Part shown: in pieces, positions 34,286-42,360 of the stretch
How positions within the stretch are numbered: the stretch's first letter is position 1
Layout of the letters: every line of letters starts with the position of its first letter
DNA from: Mycolicibacterium sp. P1-5
GTDB taxonomy: Bacteria > Actinomycetota > Actinomycetes > Mycobacteriales > Mycobacteriaceae
Length of the DNA stretch: 64,000 nt
Reading direction: 5' to 3'
Assembly: GCF_008329565.1 (NCBI RefSeq)
Contig: NZ_NPKT01000022.1
Span: forward strand, 46,707 to 110,706
Translations under genes and position numbers: made by a program
Notes under the pieces: generated by a model
Told to the model about the DNA's origin: nothing
Database searches by the model: none
What the model saw: the letters and a program-made list of their open reading frames with translations, nothing else

Positions 34286-34334
34286 CGCAGATATTCACCC
34301 AGGCTTTCCACAGAGTGGATGCGGAATATCTGCG
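34286..34334. promoter_or_regulatory. Nested inverted repeat upstream of paralogue 1
   Basis: Outer arms CGCAGATATTC (34286-34296) and GAATATCTGCG (34324-34334) match perfectly over 11 bases. An inner palindrome TCCAC-AGA-GTGGA lies at 34307-34319. The element sits about 30-85 bases upstream of the candidate -10 at 34250-34255, a reasonable place for a regulator-binding site. There is no T-run, so it is not a typical terminator. Confidence 0.55.
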
Positions 34335-34724
34335 GAACGGGGAACTGACCGGTGGGCGAGTGTCTGGGCCGCCGGCGCCGATCCGGTCAGCGTAGGGCAT
34401 GTTTGCCCAGCGCATCCCGGCTGTAGCGCACTAGCCGCGGAGTGCATCGCTCACCCCTGTGGTTACGAACGTATGGTTCCGATCAATCCACCTATGTGCG
34501 ACTCCCGTGGCGTGTTACATCACCGGTGCGCGGTGTTGTAGCAATGTATTGAGCGCAGAGACCGCTATTTGCCAGACCGGCGACGCCTGGGTTCGAGAGT
34601 GCCATGGTCTGGTGCGGGGTTCGAACGACTTGGGCATCTGGCAGGCCGGGGCGCGAGGGGGATTGCGCACGAGATGGCCGCGCTGGGCCGGCAGACCTGC
34701 AGCTAGGTGGTGACAGCGAATCCG

Positions 34725-36245
34725 CTACGGCTTCCGGTGCTTCCCTCCGCCGGTGCCGTGGGAGCCACTCCCGTTCGAGCTGGATTGGGTGCTGTTGCCG
34801 GAGTCGCTAGATGTCTCGGGTTTCCGATGGCGACCGCCCGACGCAGTCGTGGACGTCGCGCCACCGTCCACGCTCGCGGCTGTCGTGTCGCTTGCCCGGT
34901 GACGCCCGGCTCCCGCCGCGGTGGAATTGTTGATGGGACCGTCGGACTCGGTGGTCGCAGTCTGGGTGTCGCCGGCTGAGGTCGTCGAGCTGTTGTCGTC
35001 GACACGGTTGCTTGTGGCAGCGGCGGCCGCGGCGGAGTCGGTCGTTGGGTGCAGCGGAGCCGAGTGCCGTCCGCTGCCGCCGACTCCATCAGTGGATTCG
35101 TCGGTCCCACCGGTCCCGCTGGTCGCACCGGCGTCACCTCCGGACGGCACGCTGCCGGCGCCGGTTGCCGGCTGGTGGAACGGAGGCGGGGAGAACGCAG
35201 GCAGCGAGAACTGCGGTAGCGAGAACTGCGGCAGCGAGAACTGCGGCAGCTGGAAGTTGTTGAAGTTGATCCCCGGGCCATCGAGGAAAAGCGTTGCGGC
35301 TTCCTGATTTAACGATGTCACAAAGGACAAAGGGCCGTTGAGGGCTTTCAATACATTGTCGATGCCGAACGAATTGACCACCATGGACAACGGGGCCAAG
35401 GGGCTGCCGCTCATGGTGATCGTGCTGCCGGTGCTGACAAAGTTGGCGCCAAGGCTCAACAGTCCTTGGACCAAAACGTTGTTGTTCGCGCCGAAGAGAT
35501 TGAGGGCCGAGCTGAAGTAGCTCTGCGTTACCGTGGAACCTTCGCCGCCGAAGAAGTTGAGAGCGACGCTGCCAAGAATGCCTGCAAGGGTAGTTTGTTG
35601 TCCGCCGTTGTTCGGCGCGATGCTGATGGCGATGTTGAGACCACCAATAGTCGTCGTGCTTCCCGGCCCGATTTGTAGGGCGAAATTGCCTACGCCCGAA
35701 GCGCCGGTCGTTTGAGTCCCGGTGCCGCTGGCGCCGGGCAGACCGAGCGCGATGTTGAAGCCACCGAGTGTCGTCGTAGTGCCCGGTCCGAGCTGTATAG
35801 CGATGTTGCCGAGGCCCATGGCGCCAACGGAGTTGCCCGTCATCGAGGCACCAAGGACAAAATTCAGCATGCCGCCCAGGGTCGAGGCAGTGCCCGGCCC
35901 GAACTGCAGGTTCAGTCCGAAAAGAGAGGACAGCGTCGCCACTGAGGCACCGTCACCAAACGCCCCACCGAAGCTGAACGCGGCGAGGTTGGTGACGACG
36001 CTGGCGCCGGCGCCGATTGCGATGGCGCCACCGAACAGGGCATTACCGGCGTTTGCGGTCGCACCGGGTCCGATGGCGATCGCAAGCGTGGTCAGGTTGC
36101 TTGTGCACCCGTTTCCGTTGTTCAAGCCGAACGCGGAGAAGCACGACGCGTTAGCGGGTGGGGTGGCCGTGAATGCTCCTGCGGCAAGCGCGCTGGAGAC
36201 CAACGCGCCGAGCGCCGCGTTGCGTGTGCCCCGAACCCGTCCCAC
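34725..36245 (-). CDS. Secreted Gly/Asn-rich repeat protein, paralogue 2
   Basis: 506 residues, GTG start. The signal peptide has a hydrophobic core at 10-27 and cleavage expected after Ala33; cysteines at 35 (CFSAFG) and 47 (GCTSNL) match paralogue 1 in position. The body contains imperfect repeats, for example GLGNIAIQLGPGTTTTLGG followed by GVGNFALQIGPGSTTTIGG. Near residues 333-350 a short FSLPQ repeat is copied in tandem. The C-terminal 140 residues are Ser/Thr/Gly-rich and carry the basic clusters GRHR, GRHRKP and GKHRKP, the last at the very end. No named family recognised; export is well supported, function is not. The next gene upstream is tRNA-Arg. Confidence 0.8.
   Translation of the reverse strand: MGRVRGTRNAALGALVSSALAAGAFTATPPANASCFSAFGLNNGNGCTSNLTTLAIAIGPGATANAGNALFGGAIAIGAGASVVTNLAAFSFGGAFGDGASVATLSSLFGLNLQFGPGTASTLGGMLNFVLGASMTGNSVGAMGLGNIAIQLGPGTTTTLGGFNIALGLPGASGTGTQTTGASGVGNFALQIGPGSTTTIGGLNIAISIAPNNGGQQTTLAGILGSVALNFFGGEGSTVTQSYFSSALNLFGANNNVLVQGLLSLGANFVSTGSTITMSGSPLAPLSMVVNSFGIDNVLKALNGPLSFVTSLNQEAATLFLDGPGINFNNFQLPQFSLPQFSLPQFSLPAFSPPPFHQPATGAGSVPSGGDAGATSGTGGTDESTDGVGGSGRHSAPLHPTTDSAAAAAATSNRVDDNSSTTSAGDTQTATTESDGPINNSTAAGAGRHRASDTTAASVDGGATSTTASGGRHRKPETSSDSGNSTQSSSNGSGSHGTGGGKHRKP
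35200..35244 (-). repeat. 15-bp tandem repeat in secreted paralogue 2
   Basis: Three adjacent copies of GGCAGCGAGAACTGC (the middle copy has one change), with a degenerate fourth to 35259. On the coding strand each copy encodes five residues of the QFSLP type. The unit length keeps the frame, so copy number could vary between strains without breaking the gene. Confidence 0.8.
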
Positions 36246-36646
36246 CGAAATCCCGTCGTTCGAACGTGTCTTTGCTGGTTTGGACCGTACCGGACAAGTG
36301 CGCGCAACTCACAGTGTTCTCACGGATATATCTGGCAATTTGTTAGCTGACGTATGCGTCAAATTAGGTTGACGTGGCCACACCGTCGACCGTGCCGACC
36401 CACAGCCCACGCAGGTGCCCGAGCCTCGGGCGTCGGAGACGGCTCTTGGTTGGCATCACGAAGTGCGATCCGGATATTTGCCCGTCGACACGACGCTTCC
36501 AGCCGACCGCCGGCGATTACCGAACAGCACGCGGTGATTGCCATCCGTTGGCACCCGCTTCAGCTGCATCCGGAAATTGAAGTACTACAGCAAGATTCAC
36601 AAGCACCCAAGCTGAGAACCGCATCGGATCGCGCTCCGACATAAAG
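36246..36646. other. Intergenic region between secreted paralogue 2 and tRNA-Arg
   Basis: 401 bases without a convincing gene. The left part carries the paralogue 2 promoter (-10 at 36284-36289). At 36348-36361 there is a palindrome TGACG-TATG-CGTCA flanked by AATTTG (36338-36343) and AAATT (36361-36365), a possible operator. From about 36375 to the tRNA I see nothing recognisable. Confidence 0.55.
36284..36289 (-). promoter_or_regulatory. Candidate -10 box of secreted paralogue 2
   Basis: Minus-strand TACGGT followed by CCAAACCAGCAAAGA, the counterpart of 34250-34255. Similarity between the two upstream regions extends roughly from 36266 to 36330. Confidence 0.5.
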
Positions 36647-36719
36647 TGCCCCCGGCAGGAATCGAACCTGCGGCCTTCTGCTCCGGAGGCAGACGCTCTA
36701 TCCCCTGAGCTACGGGGGC
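36647..36719 (-). tRNA. tRNA-Arg (anticodon CCG)
   Basis: 73 bases. The acceptor stem GCCCCCG pairs with CGGGGGC, the discriminator is A, the D-arm contains AGCTCAGGGGATAGAGC, the anticodon arm is TCTGC-CTCCGGA-GCAGA with CCG in the loop, and the T-arm has GGTTCGATTCC. The 3' CCA is not encoded. It reads CGG codons. M. tuberculosis also has a tRNA-Arg next to argS, as I recall. Its 3' end faces the accessory region on the left. Confidence 0.95.
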
Positions 36720-36872
36720 GCACGCACAGCTGCGCCAGTGGGCTCCGACAGACTAACGCATCCGGGTGATTACTCCGTGCCGCCCGATCGATCCCCGGGT
36801 CGCTGCGCTCCTGCCCGCCGGATCCCCGGCGGAGGCCGAGATATGGATTCGGGCGCTGACCACGTCAGACCA

Positions 36873-36878
36873 TAGGAT
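36873..36878 (+). promoter_or_regulatory. Candidate -10 box for leaderless argS mRNA
   Basis: TAGGAT (TANNNT) ends eight bases before the GTG start of argS at 36887. No Shine-Dalgarno is present, so transcription probably starts at or within two bases of the start codon. Confidence 0.55.
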
Positions 36879-36886
36879 GGACCCTC

Positions 36887-38539
36887 GTGACACCCGCCGA
36901 CCTCGCCGAGCTGCTCAGGACCACCGCCGCCGCGGTGCTCACCGAGCATGACCTGGATCCCGCCGCCCTGCCCGCGACGGTGACCGTCGAGCGTCCGCGC
37001 AACCCCGAGCATGGTGACTACGCGACGAACCTGGCCCTGCAGCTGGGCAAAAAAGTCGGTGCCAATCCGCGTGAGCTGGCCGGATGGCTGGCCGCCGCGC
37101 TGGCCGAGGCCGACGGCATCTCCGCCGCCGAGGTCGCCGGTCCCGGATTCGTGAATCTGCGTATCGAGGCTTCGGCGCAGGGCGTCATCGTCACCAACGT
37201 CATCGAGGCGGGTGCCGGCTTCGGCCACTCGAAGGTGCTCGACGGCACCAACATCAACCTCGAGTTCGTCTCGGCCAATCCAACCGGCCCCATCCACATC
37301 GGCGGCACCCGCTGGGCCGCGGTCGGCGATGCCCTCGGCAGGCTGTTGAGCACCCAGGGCGCAGCGGTCACCCGGGAGTACTACTTCAACGACCACGGCG
37401 CCCAGATCGACCGGTTCACCAACTCGCTGATCGCCGCGGCGACGGGGGAGCCGACGCCCGAGGACGGCTACGCCGGCGACTACATCAAAGACATTGCCGA
37501 CCAGGTGCTGGCCACGGCGCCCGATGCACTGAGCCTGCCCGGCGACGAGCAGAAGGAAGCCTTCCGCGCAAAAGGCGTTGACCTGATGTTCGACCACATC
37601 AAGGAATCGCTGCACGAGTTCGGCACCGACTTCGACGTCTACACCCACGAAGACTCGATGCATACCAGCGGGCGCGTCGACGAGGCGATCGCCAAGCTGC
37701 GCCAGACCGGCAACATCTACGAGAAGGACGGCGCAACCTGGTTGCGCACAACGGAATTCGGCGACGACAAAGACCGGGTGGTGATCAAGAGTGACGGTCA
37801 GCCCGCCTACATCGCGGGCGACCTGGCCTACTACCTGGACAAGCGCCAGCGCGGATTCGACCTGTGCATCTACATGCTCGGTGCCGACCATCACGGTTAC
37901 ATCGCCCGGCTCAAGGCCGCCGCCGCCGCACTGGGCGACGACCCCGACACCGTCGAGGTCTTGATCGGCCAGATGGTCAACCTCGTGCGCGACGGCCAAC
38001 CGGTCCGGATGAGCAAGCGGGCCGGAACCGTCATCACCCTCGATGATCTGGTCGAGGCTATCGGTGTCGACGCCGCCCGCTATTCGCTGACGCGCTCCTC
38101 GGTGGACACTCCCATCGACATCGATCTGGCATTGTGGTCGAGCGCGTCGAACGAAAACCCGGTCTACTACGTGCAATACGCGCACGCTCGGCTTTCGGCG
38201 CTGGCCCGCAACGCCGCCGATCTGGGCCTGGCTCCCGACACCGCACACCTGGAGCTGCTCACCCACGACAAAGAGGGCGCGCTCATCCGCAACCTCGGCG
38301 AGTTCACCCGGGTGCTCAGCGCCGCTTCCTCGCTGCGCGAGCCGCACCGGGTGTGCCGCTACCTCGAAGACCTGGCCGGTGACTACCACCGGTTTTACGA
38401 CTCGTGCCGGGTGCTGCCGATGGGCGACGAGGAGGCAGGAGATCTGCATCGCGCCCGCCTGGCGTTGTGCGCGGCCACCCGCCAGGTGATCGCCAACGGG
38501 TTGGGCATCCTCGGCGTCTCCGCACCGGAGCGGATGTGA
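36887..38539 (+). CDS. argS: Arginyl-tRNA synthetase
   Basis: 550-residue class I aminoacyl-tRNA synthetase that charges tRNA-Arg in the cytoplasm. The HIGH-type motif reads PIHIGG (about residue 137), and the KMSKS-equivalent loop reads RMSKRAGT (about 374). The N-terminal additional domain typical of ArgRS is present and the C-terminal anticodon-binding helices end in an RM tail. GTG start, apparently leaderless. First gene of the argS-lysA-hom-thrC-thrB cluster; its stop overlaps lysA by four bases (GTGA). The adjacent tRNA-Arg is on the opposite strand. Confidence 0.97.
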   Translation: MTPADLAELLRTTAAAVLTEHDLDPAALPATVTVERPRNPEHGDYATNLALQLGKKVGANPRELAGWLAAALAEADGISAAEVAGPGFVNLRIEASAQGVIVTNVIEAGAGFGHSKVLDGTNINLEFVSANPTGPIHIGGTRWAAVGDALGRLLSTQGAAVTREYYFNDHGAQIDRFTNSLIAAATGEPTPEDGYAGDYIKDIADQVLATAPDALSLPGDEQKEAFRAKGVDLMFDHIKESLHEFGTDFDVYTHEDSMHTSGRVDEAIAKLRQTGNIYEKDGATWLRTTEFGDDKDRVVIKSDGQPAYIAGDLAYYLDKRQRGFDLCIYMLGADHHGYIARLKAAAAALGDDPDTVEVLIGQMVNLVRDGQPVRMSKRAGTVITLDDLVEAIGVDAARYSLTRSSVDTPIDIDLALWSSASNENPVYYVQYAHARLSALARNAADLGLAPDTAHLELLTHDKEGALIRNLGEFTRVLSAASSLREPHRVCRYLEDLAGDYHRFYDSCRVLPMGDEEAGDLHRARLALCAATRQVIANGLGILGVSAPERM

Positions 38540-39954
38540 ACGCTCATCCCGCCGGCCCGCGTCACGCCGAAGAGATCCACCACGGTGGTGCGCCGCAGCA
38601 ACCGCAGACCGCCGCAGGGGCGCTGTTCCTCGCGCCGAATGTGTGGCCGCGCAACCTTGTTCGTCAAGAGGACGGCGAGGTGTCGATCGCGGGTGTGACG
38701 GTGACCGACCTGGCTGCCGAGTACGGTACGCCGCTGTTCGTCATCGACGAGGACGATTTCCGCGGCCGCTGCCGCGAGATCGCCGCGGCGTTCGGCGGCG
38801 GCCACAACGTGCATTATGCGAGTAAAGCGTTCTTGTGCACCGAGATCGCCCGCTGGGTCGACCAGGAGGGCCTCTCGTTGGACGTGGCCAGCGGTGGCGA
38901 GCTCGCCGTGGCGCTGCACGCAGAATTCCCGGCTGAGCGAATCGCCCTGCACGGCAACAACAAATCCGTCGACGAGCTCATCACCGCGGTCAAGGCTGGC
39001 GTCGGCCACATAGTGTTGGACTCGATGACCGAGATCGAGCGACTCGACACCGTCGCCGGCGAGGCCGGTGTGGTGCAGGACGTCCTGCTTCGGGTCACCG
39101 TCGGTGTCGAGGCGCACACCCACGAGTTCATCGCCACCGCCCACGAGGACCAGAAGTTCGGACTGTCCCTGGCCAGCGGTGCGGCCATGGACGCGGTGCG
39201 GCGAGTGTTCGCCACCGATCACCTGCGACTGGTCGGACTGCACAGCCACATCGGCTCACAGATCTTCGACGTGGCGGGCTTTGAGCTTGCCGCACACCGG
39301 GTCATCGGGCTGCTACGCGACTTGGTCGCCGAATTCGGGGTCGACAAGACCGCGCAGATGTCCGTGGTCGACCTCGGTGGCGGATTGGGCATTTCCTATC
39401 TGTCCCAGGATGATCCGCCGCCGATCGACGATCTGGCCGGCAAGCTCGAGGCGATCGTGCGCAACGAGTCGGCGGCCGTCGGCTTACCCGCTCCCCGCCT
39501 GGTCGTCGAGCCGGGACGGGCGATCGCCGGGCCGGGAACCGTGACGCTCTATGAAGTCGGCACGGTCAAAGATGTGGCGATCGGCTCCGGAGCCTCACGC
39601 TGCTACGTCAGCGTCGACGGTGGGATGAGCGACAACATCCGCCCTGCGCTCTATGGTGCCGAGTACGACGTCCGGCTGGTGTCGCGAGTCACCGAAGCAG
39701 CGCCGACGTTGGCCCGGATCGTCGGAAAGCATTGTGAGAGTGGCGACATCATCGTCCGCGATACGTGGGTGCCGGAGGACATGGCACCCGGTGACCTGTT
39801 GGCGGTGGCCGCAACCGGCGCCTATTGCTATTCGATGTCCAGTCGATACAACCTCATCGGCCGCCCCGCGGTGGTGGCCGTGCGCGACGGGCGGGCTCGC
39901 CTGATCCTGCGCCGGGAGACCGTCGACGATCTGCTGAGTTTGGAAGTGAGGTAG
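38536..39954 (+). CDS. lysA: Diaminopimelate decarboxylase
   Basis: 472-residue PLP enzyme (alanine-racemase-like fold) converting meso-diaminopimelate to lysine, the last step of lysine synthesis. PLP lysine is Lys97 in HYASKAFL; the glycine-rich phosphate-binding DLGGGLG, the HSHIGSQ motif, the VEPGR motif and the C-terminal CESGD and GAYCYS motifs are all visible. I chose GTG 38536 because it overlaps the argS stop as GTGA, giving translational coupling. The N-terminus before LAPNVWPRN is about 20 residues longer than in M. tuberculosis LysA as I recall it. hom follows after six bases. Confidence 0.96.
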   Translation: MNAHPAGPRHAEEIHHGGAPQQPQTAAGALFLAPNVWPRNLVRQEDGEVSIAGVTVTDLAAEYGTPLFVIDEDDFRGRCREIAAAFGGGHNVHYASKAFLCTEIARWVDQEGLSLDVASGGELAVALHAEFPAERIALHGNNKSVDELITAVKAGVGHIVLDSMTEIERLDTVAGEAGVVQDVLLRVTVGVEAHTHEFIATAHEDQKFGLSLASGAAMDAVRRVFATDHLRLVGLHSHIGSQIFDVAGFELAAHRVIGLLRDLVAEFGVDKTAQMSVVDLGGGLGISYLSQDDPPPIDDLAGKLEAIVRNESAAVGLPAPRLVVEPGRAIAGPGTVTLYEVGTVKDVAIGSGASRCYVSVDGGMSDNIRPALYGAEYDVRLVSRVTEAAPTLARIVGKHCESGDIIVRDTWVPEDMAPGDLLAVAATGAYCYSMSSRYNLIGRPAVVAVRDGRARLILRRETVDDLLSLEVR

Positions 39955-39960
39955 GAACCG

Positions 39961-41265
39961 ATGACGGAAAAAGCAATAGGCGTAGCGGTATTGGGCCTGG
40001 GTAACGTCGGCAGCGAGGTTGCCCGAATCATCGAGGAGAGCGCGCCGGATCTGGCGGCGCGCATCGGTGCCCCGCTGGAGCTGCGCGGCGTGGCGGTCCG
40101 TCGGGTCGCCGGCGACCGTGGTCTGCCGGTGGAGCTGCTCACCGACAATGTCGAGGAGCTGGTCTCCCGCGAGGACGTCGACCTTGTCGTCGAGGTGATG
40201 GGTCCGGTCGAGCCCGCCCGCAAGGCGATCCTGACCGCACTCGAGGGTGGCAAGTCGGTGGTGACCGCCAACAAGGCGCTGCTGGCCCAGTCAACCGGCG
40301 AGTTGGCCCAAGCCGCCGAACGGGCCCACGTGGATCTGTATTTCGAAGCGGCCGTCGCCGGCGCCATTCCAGTGATCCGCCCGCTCACCCAGTCGCTGGC
40401 CGGCGACACCGTGCTGCGGGTGGCGGGCATCGTCAACGGCACCACCAATTACATCCTCTCCGAAATGGCCTCCACCGGGGCCGATTACGATGCTGCGCTG
40501 GCTGACGCGAGTGCGCTGGGATACGCCGAGGCCGACCCGACCGCCGACGTCGAGGGTTATGACGCCGCGGCCAAGGCCGCGATCCTGGCCTCGATCGCCT
40601 TCCACACCCGAGTCACCGCCGACGATGTCTACCGCGAGGGCATCACCAAGATCACCCCCGAAGACTTCGAGTCGGCCAAGGCGCTGGGCTGCACCATCAA
40701 GTTGCTGTCGATCTGCGAGCGGGTCACCGGAAGTGATGGACAACAACGGGTTTCGGCCCGGGTCTACCCGGCGCTGGTACCGCTGAGCCACCCGCTGGCC
40801 AACGTCAACGGCGCATTCAACGCCGTCGTCGTCGAGGCGGAGGCCGCCGGCCGGCTGATGTTCTACGGCCAGGGCGCCGGCGGCGCGCCGACCGCCTCGG
40901 CCGTGATGGGCGATCTGGTGATGGCCGCTCGTAACCGGGTTCAGGGTGGTCGCGGGCCCCGCGAGTCCAAATACGCGCAGCTGCCGATCGCGCCGATGGG
41001 CATCATTCAAACCCGGTACTACGTCAGCATGACCGTCACCGACCGCCCCGGCGTGTTGTCTTCGGTCGCAGCTGAATTCGCCAAACGTGAGGTCAGCATC
41101 GCCGAGGTCCGCCAGGAGAGTATGGCCGACGAGGGTGCGCGCATCGTGGTGGTGACCCACCAGGCCACCGATGCCGCGTTGTCCGAGACCGTTGCCGCAC
41201 TGGCCGACCACGACGCTGTCCAGGAAGTCAACAGCGTGCTGCGTCTGGAGGGAACCAGCGAATGA
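39961..41265 (+). CDS. hom: Homoserine dehydrogenase
   Basis: 434 residues (called thrA in M. tuberculosis). Reduces aspartate semialdehyde to homoserine, the branch point to threonine and methionine. The N-terminal Rossmann motif GLGNVG is at residues 12-17; the catalytic domain has NGTTNYIL and EADPTADVEGYDAAAKA; a C-terminal ACT domain (about 355-425) probably senses threonine. A purine-rich AGGTAGGAA precedes the ATG. The stop overlaps the thrC start as ATGA. Confidence 0.97.
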   Translation: MTEKAIGVAVLGLGNVGSEVARIIEESAPDLAARIGAPLELRGVAVRRVAGDRGLPVELLTDNVEELVSREDVDLVVEVMGPVEPARKAILTALEGGKSVVTANKALLAQSTGELAQAAERAHVDLYFEAAVAGAIPVIRPLTQSLAGDTVLRVAGIVNGTTNYILSEMASTGADYDAALADASALGYAEADPTADVEGYDAAAKAAILASIAFHTRVTADDVYREGITKITPEDFESAKALGCTIKLLSICERVTGSDGQQRVSARVYPALVPLSHPLANVNGAFNAVVVEAEAAGRLMFYGQGAGGAPTASAVMGDLVMAARNRVQGGRGPRESKYAQLPIAPMGIIQTRYYVSMTVTDRPGVLSSVAAEFAKREVSIAEVRQESMADEGARIVVVTHQATDAALSETVAALADHDAVQEVNSVLRLEGTSE

Positions 41266-42347
41266 GCTCAATGAAAGCATCGCCCGTGCATACCCCGTGG
41301 CGGGGACTGATCGAGGCCTACCGTGATCGGCTGCCGGTCGGCCCGGACTGGACGCCGGTCACCCTGCTGGAGGGCGGCACTCCGCTCATCAGCGCCACGC
41401 GACTGTCTGAAAAGACCGGCTGCACCGTGCATTTGAAGGTCGAAGGCCTCAATCCCACCGGCTCCTTCAAGGACCGAGGCATGACCATGGCGGTCACCGA
41501 CGCCGTCGCCCGCGGCCAGCAGGCCGTGCTGTGTGCTTCCACCGGCAACACGTCGGCCTCAGCGGCGGCCTATGCCGCCCGGGCCGGCATCACCTGTGCG
41601 GTGCTGATCCCGCAGGGCAAGATCGCGATGGGCAAGCTGGCCCAGGCAGTCATGCACGGCGCCAAGATCATTCAGATCGACGGAAACTTCGACGACTGCC
41701 TGGAGCTGGCCCGCAAGCTGACCAACGACTACCCGACCATCGCGCTGGTCAACAGCGTGAACCCGGTGCGCATCGAAGGTCAGAAAACCGCGGCATTCGA
41801 GATCGTCGACGCGCTCGGCGTCGCCCCCGACGTGCACTCGCTGCCGGTCGGGAATGCCGGCAACATCACCGCGTACTGGAGGGGCTACCGCGAATACCAC
41901 CGCGACGGGCTCTCCGACCGGTTGCCGCGCATGCTGGGCACGCAGGCTGCCGGCGCGGCGCCGCTGGTGTCCGGCCAGCCGGTCAGCAACCCCGAGACCA
42001 TCGCCACCGCGATCCGCATCGGCTCGCCGGCCTCCTGGGACGGCGCCGTGACGGCTCAGCAGGAATCCGGCGGCCGCTTCCTGGCCGCCACCGACGACGA
42101 GATCCTGGCTGCCTATCACCTGGTCGCCGAGCTGGAAGGGGTGTTCGTCGAGCCGGCATCGGCGGCCAGCATTGCCGGCCTGCTCAAGTCCGTCGAAGAC
42201 GGCTGGGTCAAGCCCGGCTCGAGCGTGGTGTGCACCGTGACGGGCAACGGTCTGAAGGATCCAGACACCGCCCTGCGCGACATGCCCGTGGTGAAGCCGC
42301 TACCGGTGGACCCCGGCGCGGTCGTCGCTGAGCTGGGCCTGGTCTGA
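41262..42347 (+). CDS. thrC: Threonine synthase
   Basis: 361-residue fold-type II PLP enzyme converting O-phosphohomoserine to threonine. PLP Lys70 sits in GSFKDRGM; ASTGNTSASAAAYAARAG and the glycine-rich LPVGNAGNITAYWRG phosphate-binding loop are present. The start codon overlaps the hom stop (ATGA), so the two are coupled. A second in-frame ATG nine bases downstream is possible. thrB follows after 13 bases. Confidence 0.97.
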   Translation: MSSMKASPVHTPWRGLIEAYRDRLPVGPDWTPVTLLEGGTPLISATRLSEKTGCTVHLKVEGLNPTGSFKDRGMTMAVTDAVARGQQAVLCASTGNTSASAAAYAARAGITCAVLIPQGKIAMGKLAQAVMHGAKIIQIDGNFDDCLELARKLTNDYPTIALVNSVNPVRIEGQKTAAFEIVDALGVAPDVHSLPVGNAGNITAYWRGYREYHRDGLSDRLPRMLGTQAAGAAPLVSGQPVSNPETIATAIRIGSPASWDGAVTAQQESGGRFLAATDDEILAAYHLVAELEGVFVEPASAASIAGLLKSVEDGWVKPGSSVVCTVTGNGLKDPDTALRDMPVVKPLPVDPGAVVAELGLV

Positions 42348-42360
42348 GAGACGGACCTCG

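Larger units (their letters stand above)
34211..34724. other. Intergenic region between the secreted paralogues
   Basis: 514 bases with no convincing gene on either strand. It holds the promoter of the 33110-34210 gene (about 34235-34294, similar to the promoter of its paralogue) and the nested inverted repeat at 34286-34334. Beyond 34340 I see nothing recognisable. Two GTTCGA strings near 34590 and 34620 are not part of a foldable tRNA. Confidence 0.6.

Noticed and set aside
34585..34635. GTTCGA strings resembling tRNA T-loops
   Set aside because: No acceptor, D or anticodon stems can be drawn around them.
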